This document shows positions 1 through 8,350 of a stretch of DNA of 33,591 nt, piece by piece (position 1 is the first letter of the stretch; the number at the start of each line of letters is the position of its first letter). Below the pieces are notes generated by a model. It was given only the letters and a program-made list of their open reading frames with translations. It did not search any database and was not told the DNA's origin. Both the position numbers and the translations under genes were made by a program. Origin of the DNA: a virus; IMG/VR virus record IMGVR_UViG_3300035181_000539, positions 1-33,591 of that record, one strand, 5' to 3'.

Positions 1-2129
1 CCGTAGCCGTCGCTGGCCCCGGTGCCTTCCTCGCCCCACACCAGGTCAATGTCGCCGATGTCCGGGTGGTGCAGCGCGCCGATGGCTTCGCCGCTTTTCA
101 TTTCCTTGAGCTTGGCAATGGCGCCCTCGACGTCGCCCTTGTAATCGGTCAGCACCGGCCCGAATGGGCCGTGCCCCTGGTCGAATTGCTGGCCGTCGAT
201 ACGCTCGGCGCCGATCTTGAGCGGGTAGCGGTTGAACAGTTCCTCTGGTGTCACGCCCAGCTTGGCGGCCATGGCCGCGTAGAAGCTGCTGACCATGGCC
301 GAATAGGCGTCATTCACCTGCGGGGTGAAGCGCGAGACCGCATCGAGTCGGCTCTTGATCTCTGCGCGCACCGCCTCGGCGGATTGCTTGAACGTATCGT
401 CGCCTTGCTTTTCAGCCAAGACACGCTCGACCTCGGCCTTCAATTCCTCGGCGTGGTTTTGCATGTACTCCTTCGCCTCTGCCCGGCTGAACCCTTCCGG
501 GTCGGTCTTGAGGTGATCGAGCAGGCTTTGCGCGTACTCGGTCGGCGCGATGCGCGCGGTGTATTCATCGACCGGGATAGCGATCTGCCCGCCCGTTTTC
601 AGGGCGTCTGGCAACTGCGCAGCGACGGCCGGCGATACGGCGGCCACCTGTTCGGCCACGCCCGACTGCATGAGCGCGTCAGCGTCGATGAACACCTGCT
701 GCACCGGGCTATCTTCGGTCGCCTTGCCGATCCATTCCTGAAAGGTTTGCGGGTCGCGTTGCAGCACTTTGTCGGCTGCGGCCAGATTGTTGAGCCCGGA
801 CAGCAGTTCAGCGGCTTGCGTGGCGCTCTTAGCCTTCTGTTCCCCTTGGTGGGCGCGCCCGAAAATGCCGGAGAATGTTCCGCCCGTCAGCCCTCCGACG
901 AACAATCCTTGCAGCGTATTTTCCAGAACACCGTCGAGTAGCGATTGACTCGGATCGGCGTTGTTTTTTACCGCCATGTTCTGGAATACCTGCTCCCCGC
1001 CGCTCTGTATGGACTCAACCACGCCCTCGTTGGCAAGGCCCTTACCTACGCGCGGCAGCATCGCCCCACCCTCGCCGATGATCTTGCCCAAGAACTTTCC
1101 GCCGATAGCGTTGGTAGTGGCGTCAACAATACCCGCACCGACACCCGCCTCCGTGCCGCCCCGCGCGGCGAGATAGATGCGCGCGGCGTTTGGGTCAAAG
1201 CCCTGCGAGACGAGGCGCTGGTACTCGGGCGACAACGCAAGCTTATCCAGCGGCGTGCCTTCGATCTGGCTTTGCGTTTGCACGGACTGCTGGGCATAGC
1301 CGACAGTCCCCTCAGAAGCCGCGCCGAATTTTGCCGCCATGTTGGCTGCTGCCTCGATGCCAGCTTGTCGCGCCGCCTCTTCCGTCATGCCAGCAGCGAG
1401 CGCTTGTTTTTCAGTTTGAATGGCCGCACCACGGCTAAGGTACGTGGTCAGCGCAAGGGCTGCCGTCGTCGGAAGCGAGCGGATGGCATCGCCGATGATC
1501 TTGACAGGTGACAGATAGGCCGCTTTGCTAGGATCGGTCGTCGCGTATTTCAGTCCGCCGTATTCGCTTTGCGCGCCCGGCGAAATCTCCTGCATATCCT
1601 GTTTTGATGCTTCGGCGCGGCTGCGCGCAAAGCGCGACAAAAACATCGATGGGCTTTGTTCGCGCATTTGCTGCAATTTTGCCAGGTCGTTCTTGAACAA
1701 CACGGCGGCGTCTGAATCGCTCAAGGTGAACGGGTTTATGTCGTCGATGAGCTTTGCAGCCGCGCCAAGCAGGTCATTGAACCCCGCTTTGGTCGAGCCG
1801 CCTAGAAAAGACAGCGCGTTCTCGATCTTGCTCAAGCTGTCCACGTTGTCGTGGGCGATCTTGGCTTTCTCCACGTCGGCCAGGAAGGCGGCCGTGGCCG
1901 GAGAGGTTTTCGCCAGGGAGTCGAAGTCGATGGCGCCCATGGTGTCCTGCCGCTTCATTTCCTTGGGCATGCCGAGCACGGTATGCACGGGCACGCCCGT
2001 GCGCCGGGCGACACGCTGCGCCTCGGCGTAGTCGTCTGGGTTGGTGTCGGCAGCAGCAAAAAACCCGACGCGGGCGGCTTGCCCAAGGTCGGGTTGCATG
2101 GCTACGGCTGCGTCGATTTCGTTGCTCAT
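1..2129 (-). CDS. Large polyvalent virion protein, C-terminus cut by window edge; nuclease-like domain beginning
   Basis: Open for 709 codons from an ATG at 2129 and still open at base 1, so the C-terminal part is missing. The ATG overlaps the stop of the transglycosylase gene (ATGA), which fixes the start. The N-terminal ~400 residues are Ala-rich and helical, with two glycine-rich hydrophobic stretches (roughly residues 325-350 and 395-415) that could be amphipathic or membrane-active. The last visible residues include GALHHPDIGDIDLVWG and then a GTGASDGYG segment. This matches the start of Barnase-EndoU-ColicinE5/D-RelE-like (PBECR) nuclease domains found in phage polyvalent proteins. Position next to other ejection proteins suggests it is packaged and injected, like the giant internal proteins of T7-type phages. 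The nuclease assignment rests on one motif; the catalytic His region would lie beyond the window. The injection role is inferred. Confidence 0.7.
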   Translation of the reverse strand, partial: MSNEIDAAVAMQPDLGQAARVGFFAAADTNPDDYAEAQRVARRTGVPVHTVLGMPKEMKRQDTMGAIDFDSLAKTSPATAAFLADVEKAKIAHDNVDSLSKIENALSFLGGSTKAGFNDLLGAAAKLIDDINPFTLSDSDAAVLFKNDLAKLQQMREQSPSMFLSRFARSRAEASKQDMQEISPGAQSEYGGLKYATTDPSKAAYLSPVKIIGDAIRSLPTTAALALTTYLSRGAAIQTEKQALAAGMTEEAARQAGIEAAANMAAKFGAASEGTVGYAQQSVQTQSQIEGTPLDKLALSPEYQRLVSQGFDPNAARIYLAARGGTEAGVGAGIVDATTNAIGGKFLGKIIGEGGAMLPRVGKGLANEGVVESIQSGGEQVFQNMAVKNNADPSQSLLDGVLENTLQGLFVGGLTGGTFSGIFGRAHQGEQKAKSATQAAELLSGLNNLAAADKVLQRDPQTFQEWIGKATEDSPVQQVFIDADALMQSGVAEQVAAVSPAVAAQLPDALKTGGQIAIPVDEYTARIAPTEYAQSLLDHLKTDPEGFSRAEAKEYMQNHAEELKAEVERVLAEKQGDDTFKQSAEAVRAEIKSRLDAVSRFTPQVNDAYSAMVSSFYAAMAAKLGVTPEELFNRYPLKIGAERIDGQQFDQGHGPFGPVLTDYKGDVEGAIAKLKEMKSGEAIGALHHPDIGDIDLVWGEEGTGASDGY

Positions 2130-4297
2130 TTGCGGGTAACCATAAGGTTCCAGTAGGCGTTTAGGATCTGCGCGTCAGTCGGGTTGTCGATGCCACGGCG
2201 CTTGAAAGCGGCCTTGATGCTGTCCTTGGTATCGCTATCGATGTCGCCCACCTTCATGCCCAGCATCGGGCCGGAAGAATTGGAGAACAATCCCCGGAAC
2301 GTGACATTTTTTGCGAACAGCGAGTCGAGATGCTGGGCCACTTCGGCGTCGGTGAATTTCTTACCGGCCTCACGCTGGGCGGCCATGAAGTATTGATCTA
2401 CAAACCGACGGATGGCGCCAACACGCGCGGCATCGCTGCCGCCGTCATCCTTGGGCGTTGGGTCGATTTGCAACATACGCAGGCGTTCATCAAGCGACTG
2501 CTTGATGGCCTGTGTGTTGAGGTCGCCCGGCCCGTTGCTACCTGTCGCGCCCCCGAGAAGTTTGGCGCGCTCGCTGGCGAAATGCTTGAAGTCTGCATCC
2601 GACAGTTCGCGGCGCAGGGCGAAGAACTCGTTATCACTCATGCGCGCCAGTCGATCAGGGCTACCGGCCAGCTTGGCGTAGAGCCACAAGTTTGTGGAAT
2701 CGTCGCCGTTGGCGATCTTCTTTGCGAAGCCTAGGAGGTTGTCCACTTCCTTGGGCGGCACTGCGGCGCGAATGCTGACCGGCAGGTCGGAGAACCTGCC
2801 GCCGTTCTGAATGATGCCGCGCATGGCCGTGGCGACGGCATCTTCATCGCGCTGCTTGATGGCATTGGTTTGCTCGGTGAACTGGCGCTCGGCTTCCTCG
2901 CGCGCCACTTTGTAGCGGGCGGGGTTGCCGGCGAGGCGAGGATCCGCGCGCAGTCGGTCGTCGATTTCCCGAAAGGTCGGTTGGTTTGGCCGCCCCTGTC
3001 CGGCATCAAAAGCATGCATGTTATTGGTGACGTAATCGCGCGTTTCCTGCGGCATGAAATCGAGCCAGGTGTACGCATGTACGTTCGGGTCGTTTTTTGC
3101 CAATTTCGCGGACTTCTCGGCTTTCTCGATGGCATCAGCCAGTCGGCGTGGTCCTGCGTTGTAGGCCGCGAAGGCTTTGGCGAGATCGCCGCCGTTGACC
3201 TGTAGCTGCTTCTGGAAGTAGGCAAGACCTATGGCCTTGTTGTAGTCCGGGTCGTTTTTGTATTTGTTCTCGTCCCACGGCAGGCCAGCCAGTTTGGCGG
3301 CCTCGCGTGCGGTAGCGGGCATGATCTGGGCGATACCGATGGCCCCCTTGAGCGAGGTCAGCGGCTTGCCGTCCGCGCCTAACTGACGGCCCCCGGACTC
3401 GGCCGCGATCAAGATGTTGAAAGCACGATCTGCCTCGCTCACCTGTATGCGCGGCTGAATCTTGCCTATCACGTCGGTGGCGACGGCGACGCCCACGCGG
3501 GCGTCCATCTCTTTGGTGATATGGCCGCGCACGGCGAGGATGTCGTCTGCATCCATCTGGTCGGAATACTTCTTGAGGTAGGCGTCGGCGTAGGTCGGGT
3601 CGTTATTCTCTATTGCTGTCAACAGCGCAACCTTGTGCGCGTTGCTGGTCATCTTGCGCGCCATGGCTTCCTGCCATTCGGCCGACTTGCCGAGCAGTTG
3701 CGCCTGCCGATAAGTCTCGGCTCGGATGCGTTCTACGGCAGAATTCACCGCGTCTGGATTGTTCCAGTTCAGGCCGATTTCGCGCAGGGCAGTTGCCTGT
3801 ATGCCTTCGGATACAGAAATGCCATAGTTCTGGTATTCCTGCGCCTCGTGCTGCATGGCCTGACCGCGCATCGAAGTGAGAATATCGTTCGCGTGCAGCG
3901 TGAATGCTTGTCGCTGGGCGTCGTTGCCCAGGGTGCCAGCGATTTCGTCGATGGTGCTCTTGAGCTTTTCGCCGTACTCATCGGCCAGGGGCTTGCCGTC
4001 CGGTCGTTTCAGGGCGCCGAGACCTTTCAGGTTGAGGAACCCCTCGTCCTTGTCATGGGTCAGGCGCAGCGCGGCTTCCTTGGCCTGGTTAAGCGCATCG
4101 TCAACCCGCAACTGGTTGGCCTGCTGCGCAATATCGTTGGCGATCCTGCCGACATCGCCGCCGAACTGCTGCATGGCCTGGCCCATTTGCTGATCTTGAC
4201 GGCCAGCGACATCGGGCATGGTGGGCACATCGAAGCCTTGCGCCGGCAGGCTGGTGGTCGCAACTTGCGGGGAGTCATAACGGGGCACGGTGGGCAT
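2126..4297 (-). CDS. Internal virion/ejection protein with lytic transglycosylase (SLT) domain
   Basis: A 723-residue protein. Residues ~30-280 are Gln/Ala-rich and helical. Residues ~290-400 form a soluble lytic transglycosylase (goose-lysozyme-like) domain with the catalytic Glu in AAESGG (E300), then GIAQIMPATA (321-330) and AAYNAGP (377-383). The rest is helical. Such domains in podovirus internal proteins cut peptidoglycan locally so DNA can be ejected through the cell wall. A GGAGGG ribosome site lies in the last codons of the upstream gene, which ends one base before this ATG. The 3' end overlaps the giant polyvalent gene by four bases, so the two are probably translationally coupled. 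The SLT domain is clear. The ejection role comes from its position after the nozzle gene and from known T7-type biology. Confidence 0.85.
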   Translation of the reverse strand: MPTVPRYDSPQVATTSLPAQGFDVPTMPDVAGRQDQQMGQAMQQFGGDVGRIANDIAQQANQLRVDDALNQAKEAALRLTHDKDEGFLNLKGLGALKRPDGKPLADEYGEKLKSTIDEIAGTLGNDAQRQAFTLHANDILTSMRGQAMQHEAQEYQNYGISVSEGIQATALREIGLNWNNPDAVNSAVERIRAETYRQAQLLGKSAEWQEAMARKMTSNAHKVALLTAIENNDPTYADAYLKKYSDQMDADDILAVRGHITKEMDARVGVAVATDVIGKIQPRIQVSEADRAFNILIAAESGGRQLGADGKPLTSLKGAIGIAQIMPATAREAAKLAGLPWDENKYKNDPDYNKAIGLAYFQKQLQVNGGDLAKAFAAYNAGPRRLADAIEKAEKSAKLAKNDPNVHAYTWLDFMPQETRDYVTNNMHAFDAGQGRPNQPTFREIDDRLRADPRLAGNPARYKVAREEAERQFTEQTNAIKQRDEDAVATAMRGIIQNGGRFSDLPVSIRAAVPPKEVDNLLGFAKKIANGDDSTNLWLYAKLAGSPDRLARMSDNEFFALRRELSDADFKHFASERAKLLGGATGSNGPGDLNTQAIKQSLDERLRMLQIDPTPKDDGGSDAARVGAIRRFVDQYFMAAQREAGKKFTDAEVAQHLDSLFAKNVTFRGLFSNSSGPMLGMKVGDIDSDTKDSIKAAFKRRGIDNPTDAQILNAYWNLMVTRK

Positions 4298-4834
4298 TTA
4301 TTTACCCTCCATGTTGCGCCGGTAGTTGTACCAGGTGTTCGCCACGCTGCCGGCACTGCCAAGCAGGGAGGTGGCCGACGCAGCAAATGGGCTGATCGTG
4401 TCGGCTGTGGCAGAACGCAAAGCCGCCTCATTCTGGTAATTGACGCCTTGAGTTCGATACCCCCAAGCGCTGCGCACGGCGTTGGCGATCAGCGTGTTGG
4501 CGTCAATTTCCTTCATGATGTCTGTGGACGCCTGCACCTCGGCCGCGTTGCCCACGCCCAGGTCGATACCGTTGGCGGCCATGGCCGCGCGCTGGCTGCT
4601 CTTGATTTGCCCAGACTTGAGGGTAAGCGCTCCTACTTGCTGCTGACCCTGGTTGAGGGCCGATTGCGCGCCGAGTTCGGCGATTCGCGCGTTGGTGTCT
4701 GCAATATCCGACTGGAAGCGCAGGCTGCTTTGCTGGGATTTCGCACTGTAGTAGCTGCCGACAGCCGAACTTAACCCGCCGCCAATCTGCAAAGTCATCG
4801 CCGCTTGCGCCAGTTGGCTCGAATTAAATCCCAT
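4298..4834 (-). CDS. Small internal virion protein (ejection-protein-like)
   Basis: A 178-residue protein with a hydrophobic, glycine-rich N-terminus (residues 8-28), a Gln/Ala-rich coiled-coil-like middle and a second hydrophobic Ala/Ser segment near 145-168. This layout, and the position between the nozzle gene and a transglycosylase ejection protein, matches the small internal core/ejection proteins of T7-type podoviruses (gp14-like). An AGGAG ribosome site stands just before the ATG. The TAA stop directly abuts the next start codon. No catalytic motif is visible. The role is inferred from context and composition. Confidence 0.6.
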   Translation of the reverse strand: MGFNSSQLAQAAMTLQIGGGLSSAVGSYYSAKSQQSSLRFQSDIADTNARIAELGAQSALNQGQQQVGALTLKSGQIKSSQRAAMAANGIDLGVGNAAEVQASTDIMKEIDANTLIANAVRSAWGYRTQGVNYQNEAALRSATADTISPFAASATSLLGSAGSVANTWYNYRRNMEGK

Positions 4835-4880
4835 GCTCTAGCTCCTGATACTTGGGGGCGACATTAGCGCCCGACCGCGC

Positions 4881-4894
4881 GGATATGTGCACCG
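4881..4894 (-). repeat. Late-operon intergenic motif, divergent copy (GGTGCACATATCC)
   Basis: On the minus strand this reads CGGTGCACATATCC. It resembles the exact 14-mer GCGGTGCACGTACC found at 10363-10376 and 14314-14327. It sits in the gap directly after the nozzle gene stop and before the 178-residue gene. Function unknown; a regulatory or promoter-associated element is one option. Confidence 0.4.
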
Positions 4895-4896
4895 GG

Positions 4897-6942
4897 TCAG
4901 GCGCCGAGCGCAACCTCGGCCGTAGCAGATACCACCGTGAGCGGCAACGGGTCAGACTGGCGCACGAAAATCTGCCCGCTATCGGCCCACGATGGCGACA
5001 GCAGTACTTGGATTTCCTCGCTCTTGAGCGCCGGAGGCGAACCGCAGGGCTCGGTTGTGCGCTGCTTGGCTTCGGTCAGGCTGCTGGCGTCAGACCCCAC
5101 GAAGATGCCCGACGAACGATAGACGCGCAGCCACACCTTGTTGACGTTCTTGTAGCGCCCCTGGCCGAAGCTGCCGTCGATTTGTGCGGCGATGGGCAAG
5201 GTTTGCAGGTCAGCAACAATCGGCAGGCCGATCTGCACCTTGCTGGCCGCCTGGTCGAGCGTGATACTGCCCGACGTGACCACACGTTGCGGATGCACCG
5301 CGCCATCGGCCAGGATGCTGACCGTTTTCCCTTCGAGGTGATTCAACCCGCTGATCGTGGTCGCGGGCGCGCCCGAGTAGGTCAGCCCGCAATCGACGAA
5401 GAAGGCGTCGGCCGGGTCGGTAAACTGGCGCGATGCCATGCGCTCGACATAGCGCACCGAGTTCCCACCAATGGTGCGGCGAATCACGCAATAGAGCACG
5501 TCCTCGCCGCCTTCGGCCACCACGGTGCAAGACTCGAACACGCCGTCCGTATCGTGCTGATGCCACGCGCCGATTTGTTGCTCGGGCACGTAGGTGAGGC
5601 CCAGCAGTTTGCCGCTGCTGCTGACGAACCAGACAACCGGCTGCGGCGCCTTGGCGTAGGCCATGTCCAGCACGTCGAAGGTGTCGAACAGGTGCGCGGC
5701 GCGCAGGGACAGATCCCCGGTTATGAACCCGTTGGCCTGCCAGGAATAGCCAAGCTCGCGCACATGGCCGCCACGGGCCGCGCAGTAAATCAGGCTGTTG
5801 TTGATGATTACCGGCTGCACGTTGGACGCGCCGACATAGGACTGCGGGCGCACGCTGATTGTGGTCGGCGTGATGGCGTCGCTATTCACCGATGTAACGC
5901 GCCACTCGGCAGAGGATGTGAGCAGCAGCAGTTGAGTAAGCGGCACGATATGGCGGATGGTGTTCGCCTCGCGGGCGGCCACGCGGAAGGCGATGCGGTC
6001 GTCGTCGCGGATGGGCAGCGAGTAGCACATGGCCGATTCGGTTCCGCTCCGCGTCATCCAGATGCTTTGCGGCTTGTTGATCGTGCCCGCGAAACAGCGC
6101 CGTTGCTCGAAATAGGACACGGCGGCCGGATAGTCGCCGGCCGGGTTGAACACGGTTTCGTAAATCGGCGGAGTAGCCCCCAGGTCGGGCGCGATGTTGT
6201 CGTCGATAATCGATGTCCCGGTGGTTTGCCCGATATAGCCGTATAGGCCGCCTTGCATCTTATAGACCTTGTACCGGGACGCGCCGGCCACGGCGGACCA
6301 ACTGATCGTATTCCAGAGCCCGGTGGTAAAGAGGTTGTTCTTGCAGGTAGCGACCGCAGAGGCGGGCGATTCGCTGTACCCATCGGTGGCGATGGCGGTA
6401 ACGACGTAGTTGTAGGTGTAGGTCGTATCGGTGGCGTTTGGCGTCGCCGTCGCGCCCGTTGGCGAGGCAATGGCGGGCGTGAAGGCGATGGTAGTGAGTT
6501 GCCAGTTGGTCGCGCCAAGTCGGCGCAGTTCGCTCGGCGCGTAGTTCGGGTGCACAAGGGTGAGCACGTCTGCGGACTGGACATAGTGGATGTCGAACAA
6601 ATCCGCCTCTGCGTATGGGTTCGCAATCTCATACGGCACGCCGCCATTCATGAGGGTTGCGCCCTGCGTGTGAAAACGGAAATAGCCAGCGCCCACCTCG
6701 ATAACCATGGTCTGTGTGGTCGAGTAGGTGAAGGGAATCAGCCGAACCTTCTTGGTCGAGTCCTTCACCGCGAGCACGAACTGGAAACCGGGCCGGTTCT
6801 CGGCCGGGCCTTGCGGCTTGGTGATGAAGTTACGGCATTTCGCCAGCCCTGTTTGGTACTTGGCATCATCGATGCGCCCGAACATTTCCGGGCTTACCTC
6901 GCCCCCAGCGAAAGATCGTTGCAGGATGCGGATGGCCGCCAT
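4897..6942 (-). CDS. Tail nozzle / tail tubular protein B-like
   Basis: A 681-residue protein opening with RSFAGGEVSPEMFGR, typical of the tail tubular B (T7 gp12-like, nozzle) proteins of podoviruses, where FxxGEVSP-like starts are common. Residues ~160-250 look like a fibronectin type III module (repeated Thr/Ser-rich strands ending in WSAVAGASRYKVYK). The remainder is beta-rich with Trp/Tyr, as expected of the propeller and nozzle domains. Six copies normally form the end of the short tail through which DNA leaves. It lies two bases after the adaptor gene, in the usual gp11-gp12 order. The ribosome site GGTAGG lies inside the adaptor's last codons. Family assignment is by motif and gene order. 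Confidence 0.8.
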   Translation of the reverse strand: MAAIRILQRSFAGGEVSPEMFGRIDDAKYQTGLAKCRNFITKPQGPAENRPGFQFVLAVKDSTKKVRLIPFTYSTTQTMVIEVGAGYFRFHTQGATLMNGGVPYEIANPYAEADLFDIHYVQSADVLTLVHPNYAPSELRRLGATNWQLTTIAFTPAIASPTGATATPNATDTTYTYNYVVTAIATDGYSESPASAVATCKNNLFTTGLWNTISWSAVAGASRYKVYKMQGGLYGYIGQTTGTSIIDDNIAPDLGATPPIYETVFNPAGDYPAAVSYFEQRRCFAGTINKPQSIWMTRSGTESAMCYSLPIRDDDRIAFRVAAREANTIRHIVPLTQLLLLTSSAEWRVTSVNSDAITPTTISVRPQSYVGASNVQPVIINNSLIYCAARGGHVRELGYSWQANGFITGDLSLRAAHLFDTFDVLDMAYAKAPQPVVWFVSSSGKLLGLTYVPEQQIGAWHQHDTDGVFESCTVVAEGGEDVLYCVIRRTIGGNSVRYVERMASRQFTDPADAFFVDCGLTYSGAPATTISGLNHLEGKTVSILADGAVHPQRVVTSGSITLDQAASKVQIGLPIVADLQTLPIAAQIDGSFGQGRYKNVNKVWLRVYRSSGIFVGSDASSLTEAKQRTTEPCGSPPALKSEEIQVLLSPSWADSGQIFVRQSDPLPLTVVSATAEVALGA

Positions 6943-6944
6943 GT

Positions 6945-7595
6945 TTACCTACCGTTGATCCAGGCGACGCTATGATGCGGAGTGATGCGCCGTTGCGAGG
7001 CATCGGATTCCATAGCCTTCAATAGATAGCTCTGCATCATGGCGGCGCATCGCTTGGCCTCGGCCGCGCCCGCGTCCCCCTTGAGCAGCGGCCCGGCCAG
7101 CATCGAAGCCAATTGCCAGGACAATGCCACGGTGAACAGCGGAGAGAACTTGGTCGTGTCTGTTACGATGCTGGTATAGCGCAGCACGGCGTCGGACTGG
7201 TCCGTCAGGATAACGGCATTGCCATCGCCATCTACTTCGCAAGAGAACGCTTGTGGCACGTATGAACCGCCAGCCGCTTCCGGTACGTTCGCTGCCCCAA
7301 TGCTGTAATCGTCGGTGGCGTCTGGTGGCAGAACAGCGATGATGTTGATCGCGTCGGACGGCTGGGCGTAGGAATAGTCCCACTCTGGCCATCCGCTACC
7401 CAGCTGGGCCAGCGAAACGCGCCTGGTGGCGAACCCCCAATTGTGCATTTCCAGCAGTGAATCGCGGGCTGTGGGGTAGAAGCGCGCACAGTGCTCGGCC
7501 TGTGCGGACCCCTCGGGTGGATTTAGGCTCGCTACGGCCGCGCTATCGCCCAGGTGCGCCAGGGCCAGGTTACAGATATCGACTTCGGATGCCAT
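6945..7595 (-). CDS. Head-to-tail adaptor (tail tubular protein A-like)
   Basis: A 216-residue protein with DICNLALAHLG at the N-terminus, then CARFYPTARDSLLEMHNWGFA. This is the signature of the T7 gp11-like tail tubular A/adaptor family, which forms a ring under the portal and joins it to the nozzle. The following region carries the WxxWDYSYAQPSDA-type segment usual in this family. An AGGAG site lies upstream of the ATG. The gene is preceded by a strong hairpin and followed directly by the nozzle gene. Confidence 0.85.
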   Translation of the reverse strand: MASEVDICNLALAHLGDSAAVASLNPPEGSAQAEHCARFYPTARDSLLEMHNWGFATRRVSLAQLGSGWPEWDYSYAQPSDAINIIAVLPPDATDDYSIGAANVPEAAGGSYVPQAFSCEVDGDGNAVILTDQSDAVLRYTSIVTDTTKFSPLFTVALSWQLASMLAGPLLKGDAGAAEAKRCAAMMQSYLLKAMESDASQRRITPHHSVAWINGR

Positions 7596-7611
7596 CGGTT
7601 TCTCCTAGAAA

Positions 7612-7635
7612 TACGGGGGGCGCGAGGCCCCCGTA
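7612..7635 (-). terminator. GC-rich hairpin, possible weak terminator or RNA processing site
   Basis: TACGGGGG at 7612-7619 pairs with CCCCCGTA at 7628-7635 around an 8-base loop, in the gap between the 63-residue gene and the adaptor gene. On the leftward transcript it is followed by only three U (UUUCUAG), so it would be an inefficient terminator. It may set a step in expression between capsid and tail genes. Confidence 0.45.
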
Positions 7636-7661
7636 AGCCGCTACCTGCTGAGGGGAAACGG

Positions 7662-7853
7662 TTAAACCAGGCTTTCGCCTGCCGCTGCCGGGTCCGATCC
7701 AGTGGGGTCCGCGGAAGGTGATTCGGCGGCCTTCTTGCCTTTCTTCACCGGCTCCAGGTTCTCGGAAAGCTCGCCATCGTATTCGATGATTTCGCCTTCC
7801 TCGACGATGCGGTTGTTGATGTAGGACTTTTGCAGTACGCGTACTTGCGCCAT
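7662..7853 (-). CDS. Small hypothetical protein between cement and adaptor genes
   Basis: A 63-residue protein with a strong AAGGAGG ribosome site. The first ~35 residues are compact and mixed (VLQKSYINNRIVEEGEIIEY); the tail is Lys- then Pro/Ser/Ala/Asp-rich and probably disordered. Small proteins of this shape with an N-terminal beta strand pair are common beside phage capsid genes. I recognise no function. The ribosome site and tight spacing to both neighbours support that it is real. Confidence 0.65.
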   Translation of the reverse strand: MAQVRVLQKSYINNRIVEEGEIIEYDGELSENLEPVKKGKKAAESPSADPTGSDPAAAGESLV

Positions 7854-7866
7854 TGTTCAGCCCTCC

Positions 7867-8331
7867 TTACAGCACAGCAAAGCCAGCCGGGTAGAACTTC
7901 TGGCCGTCTTGCGTTTCGAGGCCGAAGTCCGTGACGAAGGCGCCAGCAGTGCCCGTGCCGGTAATGACGTAGCGGGCGCCGAGGTAGCGCTGGCCCTTGC
8001 TGCCGATGCGAGGGTTCATCTTGGCGGCGAAGCGTGCGCCAGCCGTCAGCGATGCCGCCGGGATTGCGCCAGTGGTGCCTACGACGGTCACGTTCGCGGA
8101 GAGCGCGGCGTCGTCAGCGGTGATGGCCTGGACTTCAATCGAAGTCGCGCCAGCCACGGCAGTAACCACTTCGGACCGAATGAACAGGTCCTCGCCTTCT
8201 CCTACGTCGCGGGCTTGCATCAGGTCGATGGTGTTGGTGGAAAGCACCGGGCCGGTGCCGGTGACGGTTTGCCCGGTCACCGTGTTGCCGGAAATGGAAC
8301 CGGAAACGAGCAGGTTGTTGTCGACGATCAT
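7867..8331 (-). CDS. Capsid cement/decoration protein (BPP-1 Bbp16-like)
   Basis: A 154-residue, beta-rich protein (many Thr/Val/Gly strands, few Cys) encoded directly after the major capsid gene in transcription order. In BPP-1-type phages this position holds the jelly-roll cement protein that sits on the coat lattice and stabilises it. Length and composition fit: LLVSGSISGNTVTGQTVTGT at the start and RYLGARYVITGTGTAGAF near the end. Ribosome site AAGGAG. The assignment relies on gene order plus fold-like composition, not on a catalytic motif. Confidence 0.7.
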   Translation of the reverse strand: MIVDNNLLVSGSISGNTVTGQTVTGTGPVLSTNTIDLMQARDVGEGEDLFIRSEVVTAVAGATSIEVQAITADDAALSANVTVVGTTGAIPAASLTAGARFAAKMNPRIGSKGQRYLGARYVITGTGTAGAFVTDFGLETQDGQKFYPAGFAVL

Positions 8332-8350
8332 GGTGTTGTCTCCTTATCCG

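Noticed and set aside
66-2156. Several rightward open frames opposite the giant polyvalent gene
   Set aside because: The leftward frame is open for 709 codons, starts with an ATGA overlap and encodes recognisable sequence. The rightward frames are GC-rich shadows.
4852-6246. Long rightward open frame opposite the nozzle gene (464 codons)
   Set aside because: Arg/His/Gly-rich, no ribosome site, no motifs. The nozzle protein occupies the opposite strand.
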